Of a stretch of DNA of 64,000 bases, positions 54,891 to 63,614 are shown piece by piece; within the stretch, counting starts at the first letter, position 1, and each line of letters begins with the position of its first letter. The position numbers and the translations under genes are program-made. The notes beneath the pieces are model-generated. The model had not been told where the DNA came from. It searched no databases and saw nothing but the letters and a program-made list of their open reading frames with translations. Origin of the DNA: HB2-32-21 sp041603535 (GTDB lineage: Bacteria; Pseudomonadota; Gammaproteobacteria; Pseudomonadales; Porticoccaceae); contig JBFIEE010000006.1 in the NCBI GenBank assembly GCA_041603535.1, positions 1-64,000 of the forward strand, written 5' to 3'.

Positions 54891-56708
54891 ATGACTGCAG
54901 TTGGTGTGGCTCGGAGCTCGGCCAGCGATGCGCTCGTGCAGATTGCACTGCTCAGCGACATTCCGGAAACTGGTTTGCTTGGGACGAGTGTCCATGGGGT
55001 GGATCTGGTGCTGATACGGCACCGGGATCAGATACGGGCGTTTGAAGGACGTTGCCCGCATCAGGGCACCCTGCTCGCGGAGGGGGAGTTAGTCAGTGAC
55101 GCCGATAGCAGTTCAACAAGCGCGGTTCCACAGTTAATTTGCCGCTCCCATCAATGGCGCTTTGACTGCCTGAGTGGACAGCGTCTTGATCAACAGGGAA
55201 CCTGTCTGCGCAGCTATCCCGTGACCGTGGTTGATGGGCTCATTTATCTCTCCCCGGAAGCCCTTGATGACCCTGCGGGGGTGGTAGATCGTACCGGGGC
55301 CCGCAAGTTCCTGTCGTCGGTCACTATTCCCGGTCCAAAACCGGTGCCGTTTTTAGGTAATGTCCTGCAAATTGATCGCCGAGCCTTTCACCAGACCCTT
55401 GAGAAGTGGGCAGCGGAGTACGGGCCCTTATTCTGCTATCGCATTGGTAGTCGACAGATGTTTGCGACCGCTGATGCCGGGCTCGCTAATCAGGCGCTAA
55501 AAGCGCGGCCCGAGGATTTCCGGCGGCCGGAGCAGCTGCAAAAAATTTCCATCCGGGGCATGAATGCCCTCGGCGTGTTCGCCGCAGAGGGCGAGCACTG
55601 GCGGCGCCAGCGGCCGGTGGTTATGCAGTCTCTGGACAACAAGCATTTGCGGCAGTTTTTTCCTACGTTGTTGACCGTTACGGAGCGCCTTGGCCGTCGC
55701 TGGCAACGTGCAGCTGACAGTGCCGCTGGCGTTGACGTGCAGTCGGACCTGATGCGCTACACGGTGGATGTCACCACCACCCTGGCCTTTGCCCAGGACA
55801 CCAATACCCTGGAAACCGAGGGTGACGTAATACAGAAGCATCTGGATCAGATCTTCCCCACCATGCAGCGCCGCCTGCTGTCGCCCTTTCCGTACTGGCG
55901 CTATGTGCGCCTGCCTGCGGATCGGCAAGTTGAAGAATCTGTTGAGTACGTTTACGCGGCGGTCAAAGAGTTTATTCGTCGCGGTCGCGAGCAGCTTGTC
56001 GCGGATCCCGGCAAACGAGAACACCCTGAAAACCTTCTGCAGAGCTTGCTGGTCGCGGCCGATGAGGGTGAGGAAGGTTTCAGCGAAGCCGATGTTGCAG
56101 ACAATGTTCTTACCATGTTGCTTGCCGGTGAAGACACCACGGCGAACACCCTGGCCTGGGCGCTGTACTACCTGGCACAGTACCCGGAAGTTCAGCAAAA
56201 AATGCGCGATGAAGTGGCCGGTGTCACCGGCGGTGGTGATCTGGAAAGCTACGAGCAGACGCGGCAACTGCGTTTTATCGAAGCCGTGGTCCATGAAACC
56301 ATGCGCCTGAAACCGGTCGCGCCAATTAACGGCCTGCAGGCGCTGCGCGATGTGCAGTTGGGTGAATGGACCATAAGGAAGGGCGATTCCCTGACTATTC
56401 TGGCCCGCGTTATGGCCATGAATAATACTGACTTTCCCGATGCTGAAGCGTTTAAACCGGAGCGTTGGATAACCGAACCCGGCGAGCAACGCCAGGTGAA
56501 TCCCCGTTCATTTATGCCGTTTGGTTCAGGGCCGCGTTTGTGCCCGGGCCGGAGCCTCGCCTTGCTTGAAATCAAAAGTGTACTGGCGATGGTGGTAAGT
56601 AAATTCCAGGTGACGGCAGCCGCAGATCTCAATAGCGTGACGGAACAGATGCAGTTCACCATGTCGCCAGTTGGTCTGCGTATTTGTTTTAAGCCCTTGG
56701 GGCTTTAA
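54891..56708 (+). CDS. Rieske [2Fe-2S]-cytochrome P450 fusion protein
   Basis: 605 residues. Residues ~14-125 form a Rieske ferredoxin-like domain with C55-P-H57 and C84-x2-H87 as ligands. A linker (~125-145) leads to a full P450: proline-rich IPGPKPVPFLGN, I-helix AGEDTT (412-417), ExxR (E469/R472), PERW (523-526), and heme loop FGSGPRLCPG with Cys551. The Rieske part resembles the small NirD/ferredoxin type rather than ring-hydroxylating oxygenases, so it may pass electrons to the heme. It resembles fatty-acid/CYP102- or CYP4-like P450s in the C-terminal half. No reductase gene adjoins. Substrate unknown. The start ATG has GGGAGG upstream. Confidence 0.9.
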   Translation: MTAVGVARSSASDALVQIALLSDIPETGLLGTSVHGVDLVLIRHRDQIRAFEGRCPHQGTLLAEGELVSDADSSSTSAVPQLICRSHQWRFDCLSGQRLDQQGTCLRSYPVTVVDGLIYLSPEALDDPAGVVDRTGARKFLSSVTIPGPKPVPFLGNVLQIDRRAFHQTLEKWAAEYGPLFCYRIGSRQMFATADAGLANQALKARPEDFRRPEQLQKISIRGMNALGVFAAEGEHWRRQRPVVMQSLDNKHLRQFFPTLLTVTERLGRRWQRAADSAAGVDVQSDLMRYTVDVTTTLAFAQDTNTLETEGDVIQKHLDQIFPTMQRRLLSPFPYWRYVRLPADRQVEESVEYVYAAVKEFIRRGREQLVADPGKREHPENLLQSLLVAADEGEEGFSEADVADNVLTMLLAGEDTTANTLAWALYYLAQYPEVQQKMRDEVAGVTGGGDLESYEQTRQLRFIEAVVHETMRLKPVAPINGLQALRDVQLGEWTIRKGDSLTILARVMAMNNTDFPDAEAFKPERWITEPGEQRQVNPRSFMPFGSGPRLCPGRSLALLEIKSVLAMVVSKFQVTAAADLNSVTEQMQFTMSPVGLRICFKPLGL

Positions 56709-56741
56709 GCGCCAGCGCTTTAAAACAACTTCATTCTTAAT

Positions 56742-57608
56742 TCAATTCAGGTCGGCGCGCACCTCCGCAGCGGTAGCTGGTTCAGCGCCGGCTGCACGAA
56801 TCGCTTTCACCGCCTCCTCTACCCACTGGACGTTGGTTTTGGTGTTGTGAAACGGCGCATCCTCCAGCCCCACGCGCACATGTCCGCCTAATTCGACGAT
56901 TTTCGGAATCAACGGGATGGTGTTGATGTCGAGCCCGGCGACCATCCAGGGTGCACCGGGGGCCTCTTCTTCCATCAGTTTGGCGAGTGCCTCGATGGCC
57001 CATTCGCGGGGCGGAAAACAAAAGGTAAAGCCGTCCGACAGCATAAAGCGGAACACCGGTGTTTTGACGCCGGGAATGGAGCGGTACAATTTGGCACCCT
57101 CGCGCACAAAACCTGGCTCATAGCAGGCATAGGCGGGTCGCCAGCCGTACTGTGCTGCCAGCTCGGCACTGGCTTTGAGCACCGCCGGGCCATTTGCGTA
57201 GATGTTACCCCCATCGCCAAACAGATTTGCGGCACTTTCTCTGGTAGAAAAATTGCAGGAGCCGGGATCGAGGATGCCCCATTCCAGTACGCCACGTCGA
57301 CATAACTCGTTGGTCGTGGCGTTGCGAATTTCCGCGTCATCCGACATGGGTATTTCGATGGATGAGGGATAAACAATGGCATCCACGCGGTGTTGAATAC
57401 CCTTAATGAAGGTATGACATATATCGGCATCGCCATTTTGCCTGCCGGTATTCGGGTCGAGGCTGTGGGCGTGAATTATTGCGGCACCGGCATTAACGCA
57501 GTCGATACCGTCACGGGTGATTTCCTCCGCGGTAACCGGAATATTAGGTTGGAGGGCCCGCGTCCACGCGCCATTCATGGCGACTTCAATCCAGACTTTC
57601 TGAGTCAT
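56742..57608 (-). CDS. 3-keto-5-aminohexanoate cleavage (BKACE) family protein
   Basis: A 288-residue TIM-barrel enzyme of the BKACE (DUF849) family, which condenses a beta-keto acid with acetyl-CoA. AAIIHAHSLDPNTG supplies the two zinc His residues, and VRVGLEDAPFHNTKTN is the C-terminal family block. The specific keto acid is unknown. ATG at 57608 has GGGAG upstream. Convergent with the P450 gene. Confidence 0.88.
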   Translation of the reverse strand: MTQKVWIEVAMNGAWTRALQPNIPVTAEEITRDGIDCVNAGAAIIHAHSLDPNTGRQNGDADICHTFIKGIQHRVDAIVYPSSIEIPMSDDAEIRNATTNELCRRGVLEWGILDPGSCNFSTRESAANLFGDGGNIYANGPAVLKASAELAAQYGWRPAYACYEPGFVREGAKLYRSIPGVKTPVFRFMLSDGFTFCFPPREWAIEALAKLMEEEAPGAPWMVAGLDINTIPLIPKIVELGGHVRVGLEDAPFHNTKTNVQWVEEAVKAIRAAGAEPATAAEVRADLN

Positions 57609-57784
57609 CAAGTGCTCCCAGGTCGTTATCGTTATTGCGGTTAATATAACGGGATACTATGGCGATCGGAAGAGGTTGTCCTGGGTAATAACGTTGCACG
57701 ACAGCGGCAGCATCGTGTTCTATTGAACTTTTCGCCACGGCGGCGGCTCTTAAAACTACGTGTCAGTCAGGATTTGAAGTGAAT

Positions 57785-58330
57785 ATGAAAAAATTGCTCG
57801 GATTGTTCGTGTTCGTGTTGCTGCCCTTGTCATGGTCAGGCGCAACCACGGTTTTTGCTAGAGACCAACTGTCTGTAGCAGAGGCGCAGGCTCTCATTGG
57901 GCGAGGTGAGCGGCTCGAGGCCATTCCCAGATCGACGTGGAAGCAACTACTCACTGCCGACCAGTATCATATTTTGTGGGATAAAGGCACTGAGCGGGCT
58001 TTTACCGGTGAGTTGCTGAAAAACCAGGGCAGTGGCGTTTATGTGACAGCGGGTTGTCGCCTGCCCGTGTTTCATTCAGCGCAAAAATTCGATTCGGGGA
58101 CAGGCTGGCCAAGCTTTTGGGAAGTGTTCAATAAAGACAATGTAGTGCTCAAAAAAGACTGGGCGTGGGGGATCAGTCGTATGGAAGTACTATCAAAGTG
58201 TGGTGAGCATCTGGGTCACGTGTTTGAAGATGGTCCAGAGCCAACCGGCCTGCGTTATTGCATAAATTCCGCAGCCCTGGCCTTTGTTCCGGATAAGAGC
58301 AATAAATTATCCCCAGGAAAGCAGGAGTAG
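57785..58330 (+). CDS. msrB: secreted peptide-methionine (R)-S-oxide reductase MsrB
   Basis: A 181-residue MsrB with a signal peptide (KKLLGLFVFVLLPLSWSGATTVFA), so periplasmic. The fold motifs RAFTGELL, SGTGWPSFWEVF, HLGHVFEDGPEPTG and catalytic RYCINSAAL (Cys159) are present. The zinc site is altered: the first pair has Thr88 and Cys91 where CxxC is usual, the second has Ser137 and a one-residue-shorter loop with Cys139. The common resolving Cys in GWPSF's neighbour is Thr. The enzyme probably lacks zinc or uses another reductant. Confidence 0.9.
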   Translation: MKKLLGLFVFVLLPLSWSGATTVFARDQLSVAEAQALIGRGERLEAIPRSTWKQLLTADQYHILWDKGTERAFTGELLKNQGSGVYVTAGCRLPVFHSAQKFDSGTGWPSFWEVFNKDNVVLKKDWAWGISRMEVLSKCGEHLGHVFEDGPEPTGLRYCINSAALAFVPDKSNKLSPGKQE

Positions 58331-58611
58331 TGACAGGCTGTTTTGGGGGAGCAGCGTTTTTACAGGCGAGGGTGAGAGAAGGCGCCGTTCTACCAGCGAT
58401 GCCACGGCTTTCCCGCCGCCGGCGTGAACCGTTGACCCGCAGGAAATAAGCAAACATTTGGTTTATCATAGGCGGTCTTATTGTCCAGGTAGTACAGGCA
58501 ACTTTTGACTATTATGATCATCACCAGACACGCTATATGTTGTTTGTCAGAACTCCCGCGGAGATTTGTGCGTCGCTTTCGCCCAGACCTCCTGTCAACA
58601 AAGGTGGGCCA

Positions 58612-59100
58612 ATGACAGCAATAGTTCATGAGGTAACCGTGAGTAATATTGTCGCGTCCATGCAGGGTATGCCTGGCGCGTTGTTACCCATTCTTCACGA
58701 AATCCAGCACGCGATCGGCTATATTCCTGCTGAATCTGTGCCGGCCATCGCTAAAGGCCTCAATCTATCCCGCGCGGAAGTCCACGGGGTTATCAGCTTC
58801 TACCACCATTTCCGCAGTCAACCCGCCGGCAGACATGTGGTCCAAATTTGTCGTGCCGAAGCCTGTCAGGCTGTTGGTGCGAGGGCGCTTGAGGCGCATG
58901 TTCAGAAGACCCTGAATGTTCAGACCGGTGAAACCACAGCCGATGGCAATATCACTGTTGAGCCGGTTTATTGCCTGGGCAATTGCGCCTGCGGGCCTTC
59001 CGTGCAGATTGGTGACGACGTTTATGCTCGGGTCACCCCAGCGCGATTTGACGCATTGATGGTTGATCTGAACGCGGGCGCAGCGGAGGCGGCGAACTGA
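58612..59100 (+). CDS. fdsG: NAD-dependent formate dehydrogenase gamma subunit (NuoE-like)
   Basis: A 162-residue thioredoxin-like [2Fe-2S] protein. LPILHEIQHAIGYIP, VHGVISFYHHF and cysteines in CRAEACQAVG and CLGNCACGPS hold the cluster. It passes electrons from formate toward the FMN subunit. ATG at 58612 has AGGTGGG upstream; a longer frame from 58537 adds 25 unlike residues. First gene of fdsGBA-fdhD; stop and next start overlap (TGATG). Confidence 0.93.
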   Translation: MTAIVHEVTVSNIVASMQGMPGALLPILHEIQHAIGYIPAESVPAIAKGLNLSRAEVHGVISFYHHFRSQPAGRHVVQICRAEACQAVGARALEAHVQKTLNVQTGETTADGNITVEPVYCLGNCACGPSVQIGDDVYARVTPARFDALMVDLNAGAAEAAN

Positions 59101-60671
59101 TGACGACAATCTATGTGCCCCGCGATACCACTGCCTGTGCGCTGGGCGCTGACGCGGTGGCGGCGGCGATCAGAGCCGAGGCCGCGTTGCGTGACATCGA
59201 CATTACGCTGGTTCGAAACGGCTCTCGCGGCATGTTCTGGCTGGAGACGCTGGTCGAGGTCGAGGGCGCTGACCAGCAGCAAACCAGTGGCAGAGTTGCC
59301 TACGGTCCGGTTACAGCAAGTGACGTGCCTGCCCTGTTTGATGCCCGTTTTTACGAAGGCAAGCCTGGCGCGAACGAGTCTGATCTGTGCCTGGGTTTAA
59401 CGGAAGAAATTCCCTATTTGAAAAATCAGCAGCGGGTGAATTTTGCCCGTGCGGGCATTATTGATCCACTCTCCATCGAGGATTACCGGGCGCAGGGTGG
59501 TTATGTTGGCCTAGACCGAGCGTTGACAATGACGCCACAGGCTATCGTTGATCAGGTGAAGGCATCAGGTCTGCGGGGGCGGGGCGGAGCAGCATTCCCG
59601 ACCGGTATCAAGTGGCAGACAGTGCTCGCTACCGAGGCGGAGCAAAAGTACATTGTTTGCAATGCTGACGAAGGTGATTCCGGTACTTTCGCAGACCGCT
59701 TGCTCATGGAAGCTGACCCCTTCCAGTTAATTGAGGGGATGACCATTGCTGGACTGGCGGTGGGCGCGACGCAGGGCTACATCTACTTACGTTCAGAATA
59801 TCCGCAGGCGCACAAAGTTCTGAAAGCTGCTTTGGCCAGGGCCTACGAGACCAATTATCTCGGTGCAAACGTTGCCGGAAGCGGCAGGCAGTTTGACCTT
59901 GAAGTACGTCTTGGCGCAGGGGCCTATATTTGCGGAGAGGAAACCTCCCTGCTCGACAGTCTTGAAGGCAAGCGGGGCATGGTGCGAGCCAAGCCACCGC
60001 TGCCGGCCATTGTTGGCCTCTTCGGCAAGCCGACGGTGATTAATAATGTGCTGACCCTGGCGACGGTCTCGGCCATTTTTGAGAAGGGTGCAGAGTACTA
60101 TAAAGATCTCGGCACCGGACGGTCATTGGGCACGCTGCCTATGCAGCTGGCGGGCAACATCAGGCGTGGCGGTATTGTCGAGTTGGCTTTCGGTACTACC
60201 TTACGCAGACTGATTGAGGAGTTTGGCGGTGGCACCGCGAGTGGTCGGCCAGTCAGGGCAATTCAGGTGGGCGGTCCGCTGGGGGCCTATCTGGCCGAGT
60301 CACAATGGGATATCGCGCTGGACTATGAAACTTTCGCCGCTGCCCGAGCGATGCTTGGGCACGGTGGTGTCGTGGTGTTTGATGATACGGTGGATATGTC
60401 GGAGCAAGCCCGTTTCGCCATGGAGTTTTGTGTGGTGGAATCCTGTGGCAAGTGTACACCCTGCCGTATTGGCTCCACGCGCGGCGTAGAGGTGATTGAC
60501 AAAATCCGCGCTGGCGATGAGCCTGATAAAAACCTTATTTTGCTCCATGATCTGTGTGACACGATGGAATTTGGTTCGCTGTGTGCAATGGGTGGGTTGA
60601 CGCCTTTTCCGGTGCGCAGCGCTTTAGCGCATTTCCCCGAAGATTTCGGGGCAAATAGAGGTGGGGATTAG
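59100..60671 (+). CDS. fdsB: NAD-dependent formate dehydrogenase beta subunit (NuoF-like)
   Basis: A 523-residue flavoprotein: N-terminal ~100 residues thioredoxin-like, then NuoF: FMN/NADH-binding GLRGRGGAAFPTGIKW, CNADEGDSGTFADR, YICGEETSLLDSLEGKRG, SLBB segment, and the 4Fe-4S motif ESCGKCTPCRIGSTRG. It transfers electrons to NAD+. The N-terminal fusion is normal for soluble FdsB/HoxF-like subunits. Confidence 0.96.
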   Translation: MTTIYVPRDTTACALGADAVAAAIRAEAALRDIDITLVRNGSRGMFWLETLVEVEGADQQQTSGRVAYGPVTASDVPALFDARFYEGKPGANESDLCLGLTEEIPYLKNQQRVNFARAGIIDPLSIEDYRAQGGYVGLDRALTMTPQAIVDQVKASGLRGRGGAAFPTGIKWQTVLATEAEQKYIVCNADEGDSGTFADRLLMEADPFQLIEGMTIAGLAVGATQGYIYLRSEYPQAHKVLKAALARAYETNYLGANVAGSGRQFDLEVRLGAGAYICGEETSLLDSLEGKRGMVRAKPPLPAIVGLFGKPTVINNVLTLATVSAIFEKGAEYYKDLGTGRSLGTLPMQLAGNIRRGGIVELAFGTTLRRLIEEFGGGTASGRPVRAIQVGGPLGAYLAESQWDIALDYETFAAARAMLGHGGVVVFDDTVDMSEQARFAMEFCVVESCGKCTPCRIGSTRGVEVIDKIRAGDEPDKNLILLHDLCDTMEFGSLCAMGGLTPFPVRSALAHFPEDFGANRGGD

Positions 60672-60740
60672 GCCCTTACCGGAGTTAGATCGCATAACGA
60701 TCAAGGTATCCAGGTAAGACCCCGCGAGGGAGGACGAAAC

Positions 60741-63614
60741 ATGTTGGAATATTACGTACCACAAAAAGACTACGGCACACTGCCGAGTGTTGCCACAACC
60801 ACCGTTACGCTCAACATCGACGGTGTTGTGATTACTGTGCCTGAGGGCACATCGGTGATGCGTGCTGCGGCCGAAGCCGGAATCAAAGTTCCCAAGTTGT
60901 GTGCGACTGACACCCTGGAAGCCTTTGGCTCCTGCCGCATGTGTATGGTCGAAATCGATGGCCGCAAAGGTTATCCCGCCTCCTGCACCACGCCGGCAGA
61001 ACAGGGCATGGTGGTGCGCACCCAGACCGATAAAGTCGCCGATTTGCGCCGTAATATGATGGAGTTGTACATCTCCGATCACCCGCTGGACTGCCTCACC
61101 TGTCCCACCAACGGTAATTGCGAGCTGCAGGATACCGCGGGCGAAGTGGGTCTTCGGGAAGTGCGTTATGGCTATGAGGGCAATAACCACCTGATCGCGG
61201 AAAAAGACCAGTCCAACCCGTACTTCACTTTTGATCCGTCTAAATGCATCGTCTGTTCGCGTTGTGTCCGCGCCTGTGAGGAGACTCAGGGTACGTTTGC
61301 GCTGACCATTGACGGTCGTGGTTTTGCGTCGAAGGTCAGCCCCAGTCAGAACGAAGCCTTCATGGGCTCGGAGTGTGTGTCCTGTGGCGCCTGTGTCGAT
61401 GTCTGCCCAACTGCAACGCTGACTGAAAACACCATTATCAAGTTTGGTCAGCCTGAACACAGCGTTCTGACCACTTGCGCCTATTGTGGCGTGGGCTGTT
61501 CGTTCAAAGCCGAAATGCGCGGCAACACGGTGGTCAATATGACCCCGTGGAAAGATGGCAAGGCCAATGAAGGACACGCCTGCGTCAAGGGTCGCTTTGC
61601 CTTTGGTTACGCGACCCATCAGGATCGCGTCACCACGCCGATGATTCGCGATGCCATTGATCAACCCTGGCAGCCAGTGAGCTGGGACGAGGCTTTTGCC
61701 TTTGCTGCTAAACGCTTGCGCGCTATCCAGGATAAATACGGCCGCAACAGTATTGGTGGCATCACTTCGTCGCGTTGTACCAACGAGGAGGTGTGGCTGG
61801 TGCAAAAACTGGTGCGCGCCGGTTTTGGCAACAACAATGTCGACACCTGTGCGCGGGTTTGTCATTCGCCCACTGGCTACGGATTGAAAACTACCCTGGG
61901 CGAATCTGCTGGTACTCAGTCATTCGCGTCCGTGGCGAAATCCGATGTCGTGATGGTTATGGGCGCCAACCCGACAGATGCCCACCCGGTGTTTGCATCA
62001 CGACTCAAAAAGCGGTTGCGGGAAGGCGCCAGGCTGATCATTGTCGATCCGCGCAAGATACAGCTGGTGGCGTCACCCCACATCAAGGCTGACTATCATC
62101 TGCCGGTGCGGCCCGGTACCAATGTAGCGTTTATCAACGCCATGGCCCATGTGATTATCACCGAAGGCCTGGAGGCGAAAGCTTTTATAGCAGAGCGCTG
62201 CGAAAAGCCGGCTTACGATCAATGGCGAGCCTTCGTCAGCGATCAAAAACATTCCCCGGAAGCGACCGAAAACATTACTGGTATCCCTGCAGCCGACCTG
62301 CGTGGCGCGGCGCGGCTGTTTGCTAACGGTGGCAACGGCGCCATTTATTATGGCCTGGGTGTTACCGAACACAGTCAGGGCTCGACCACGGTGATGGGTA
62401 TCGCCAATCTGGCCATGGCCACAGGCAATATTGGCCGCGAAGGCGTCGGGGTGAATCCGCTGCGCGGTCAGAACAATGTGCAGGGTTCCTGTGACATGGG
62501 CTCCTTCCCTCACGAGCTACCCGGATACCGGCACATTGCCGATGATCAGGCCCGCGGATTATTTGAAAAGGACTGGAAGGTCACGCTGGACAATGAACCC
62601 GGTTTGCGTATCCCTAATATGTTTGATGCCGCTATCGACGGTGACTTCAAAGGTTTGTACTGCCAGGGCGAGGACATCGCCCAGTCAGATCCGAATACCC
62701 ATCATGTGGAGTCTGCCTTGTCATCGCTGGAATGCCTGATTGTGCAGGATATCTTTCTCAACGAAACCGCTAAATACGCCCATGTATTTTTACCGGGTTC
62801 GTCGTTTCTCGAAAAGGACGGCACGTTTACCAATGCGGAACGTCGTATCTCGCCGGTGCGACGGGCCATGCCGCCGAAGGCCGGATTAGCGGACTGGGAG
62901 GCGACACTGGGGCTTGCCAAAGCATTGGGTATGGATATGCACTACGATCATCCCAGCCAGATCATGGAGGAAATCGCTCGGTTGACGCCAACTTTCCGTG
63001 GCGTCACTTATGAAAAACTCACCGAGCTTGGCAGTATCCAGTGGCCCTGTAACGACGAGGCCCCGACAGGTACGCCGACGATGCATATCGACGAATTTGT
63101 GCGCGGCAAAGGCTTTTTCGCCATCACCGACTTTGTGCCGACGGATGAACGCGCCAGCCGCAAATTCCCCCTCTTGTTGACTACGGGGCGGATTCTCAGC
63201 CAGTACAACGTCGGCGCGCAGACTAGGCGCACGGCCAACAATAACTGGCACAGTGAGGATATTCTGGAAATGCATCCCCACGATGCCGAGGAGCGTGGCA
63301 TCAACGATGGCGACTGGACGGGTATTCAAAGCCGAGTGGGTGACACGGTGTTGCGGGCCAGAGTTACCGAGGACGTACAGCCCGGCGTGGTGTACACCAC
63401 TTTTCATTTTCCGTTTTCCGGCGCCAATGTCATTACCACGGACAATTCCGACTGGGCCACCAATTGTCCCGAATACAAGGTGACAGCTGTGCAGGTCAGC
63501 AAGGTGACGGCACCTTCCGAATGGCAGGACCGACAGCATAAATTTAACGAACAACAGCTCAACTTTTTGCGAGCCGCACGGCGTCAGGATGAAGAAACCA
63601 GTCCAGCCCGCTGA
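60741..63614 (+). CDS. fdsA: NAD-dependent formate dehydrogenase alpha (molybdenum) subunit
   Basis: 957 residues. In order: NuoG-like [2Fe-2S] (Cys54, 65, 68, 82), His-Cys3 4Fe-4S (His114, Cys118, 121, 127), two ferredoxin clusters (Cys169-179, Cys212-222), the catalytic-subunit 4Fe-4S (Cys246, 249, 253, 281), then bis-MGD domains with the metal ligand Cys374-His375 in CARVCHSPTGYG. The ligand is Cys, not selenocysteine. It oxidises formate to CO2. Strong ribosome site (GGGAGGACGAA). Confidence 0.97.
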   Translation: MLEYYVPQKDYGTLPSVATTTVTLNIDGVVITVPEGTSVMRAAAEAGIKVPKLCATDTLEAFGSCRMCMVEIDGRKGYPASCTTPAEQGMVVRTQTDKVADLRRNMMELYISDHPLDCLTCPTNGNCELQDTAGEVGLREVRYGYEGNNHLIAEKDQSNPYFTFDPSKCIVCSRCVRACEETQGTFALTIDGRGFASKVSPSQNEAFMGSECVSCGACVDVCPTATLTENTIIKFGQPEHSVLTTCAYCGVGCSFKAEMRGNTVVNMTPWKDGKANEGHACVKGRFAFGYATHQDRVTTPMIRDAIDQPWQPVSWDEAFAFAAKRLRAIQDKYGRNSIGGITSSRCTNEEVWLVQKLVRAGFGNNNVDTCARVCHSPTGYGLKTTLGESAGTQSFASVAKSDVVMVMGANPTDAHPVFASRLKKRLREGARLIIVDPRKIQLVASPHIKADYHLPVRPGTNVAFINAMAHVIITEGLEAKAFIAERCEKPAYDQWRAFVSDQKHSPEATENITGIPAADLRGAARLFANGGNGAIYYGLGVTEHSQGSTTVMGIANLAMATGNIGREGVGVNPLRGQNNVQGSCDMGSFPHELPGYRHIADDQARGLFEKDWKVTLDNEPGLRIPNMFDAAIDGDFKGLYCQGEDIAQSDPNTHHVESALSSLECLIVQDIFLNETAKYAHVFLPGSSFLEKDGTFTNAERRISPVRRAMPPKAGLADWEATLGLAKALGMDMHYDHPSQIMEEIARLTPTFRGVTYEKLTELGSIQWPCNDEAPTGTPTMHIDEFVRGKGFFAITDFVPTDERASRKFPLLLTTGRILSQYNVGAQTRRTANNNWHSEDILEMHPHDAEERGINDGDWTGIQSRVGDTVLRARVTEDVQPGVVYTTFHFPFSGANVITTDNSDWATNCPEYKVTAVQVSKVTAPSEWQDRQHKFNEQQLNFLRAARRQDEETSPAR

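Noticed and set aside
55497..56489. 330-codon minus-strand ORF
   Set aside because: Antisense shadow of the P450 domain, with no family resemblance.
56692..56722. paired small hairpins at the P450/BKACE convergence as a terminator
   Set aside because: The stems (AAGCCC/GGGCTT and AAGCGC/GCGCTT) are neat, but no T tract follows, so termination is not supported.
60624..61865. 413-codon minus-strand ORF
   Set aside because: Antisense to the fdsB end and fdsA; high-GC antisense frames stay open by chance, and fdsA is unambiguous.
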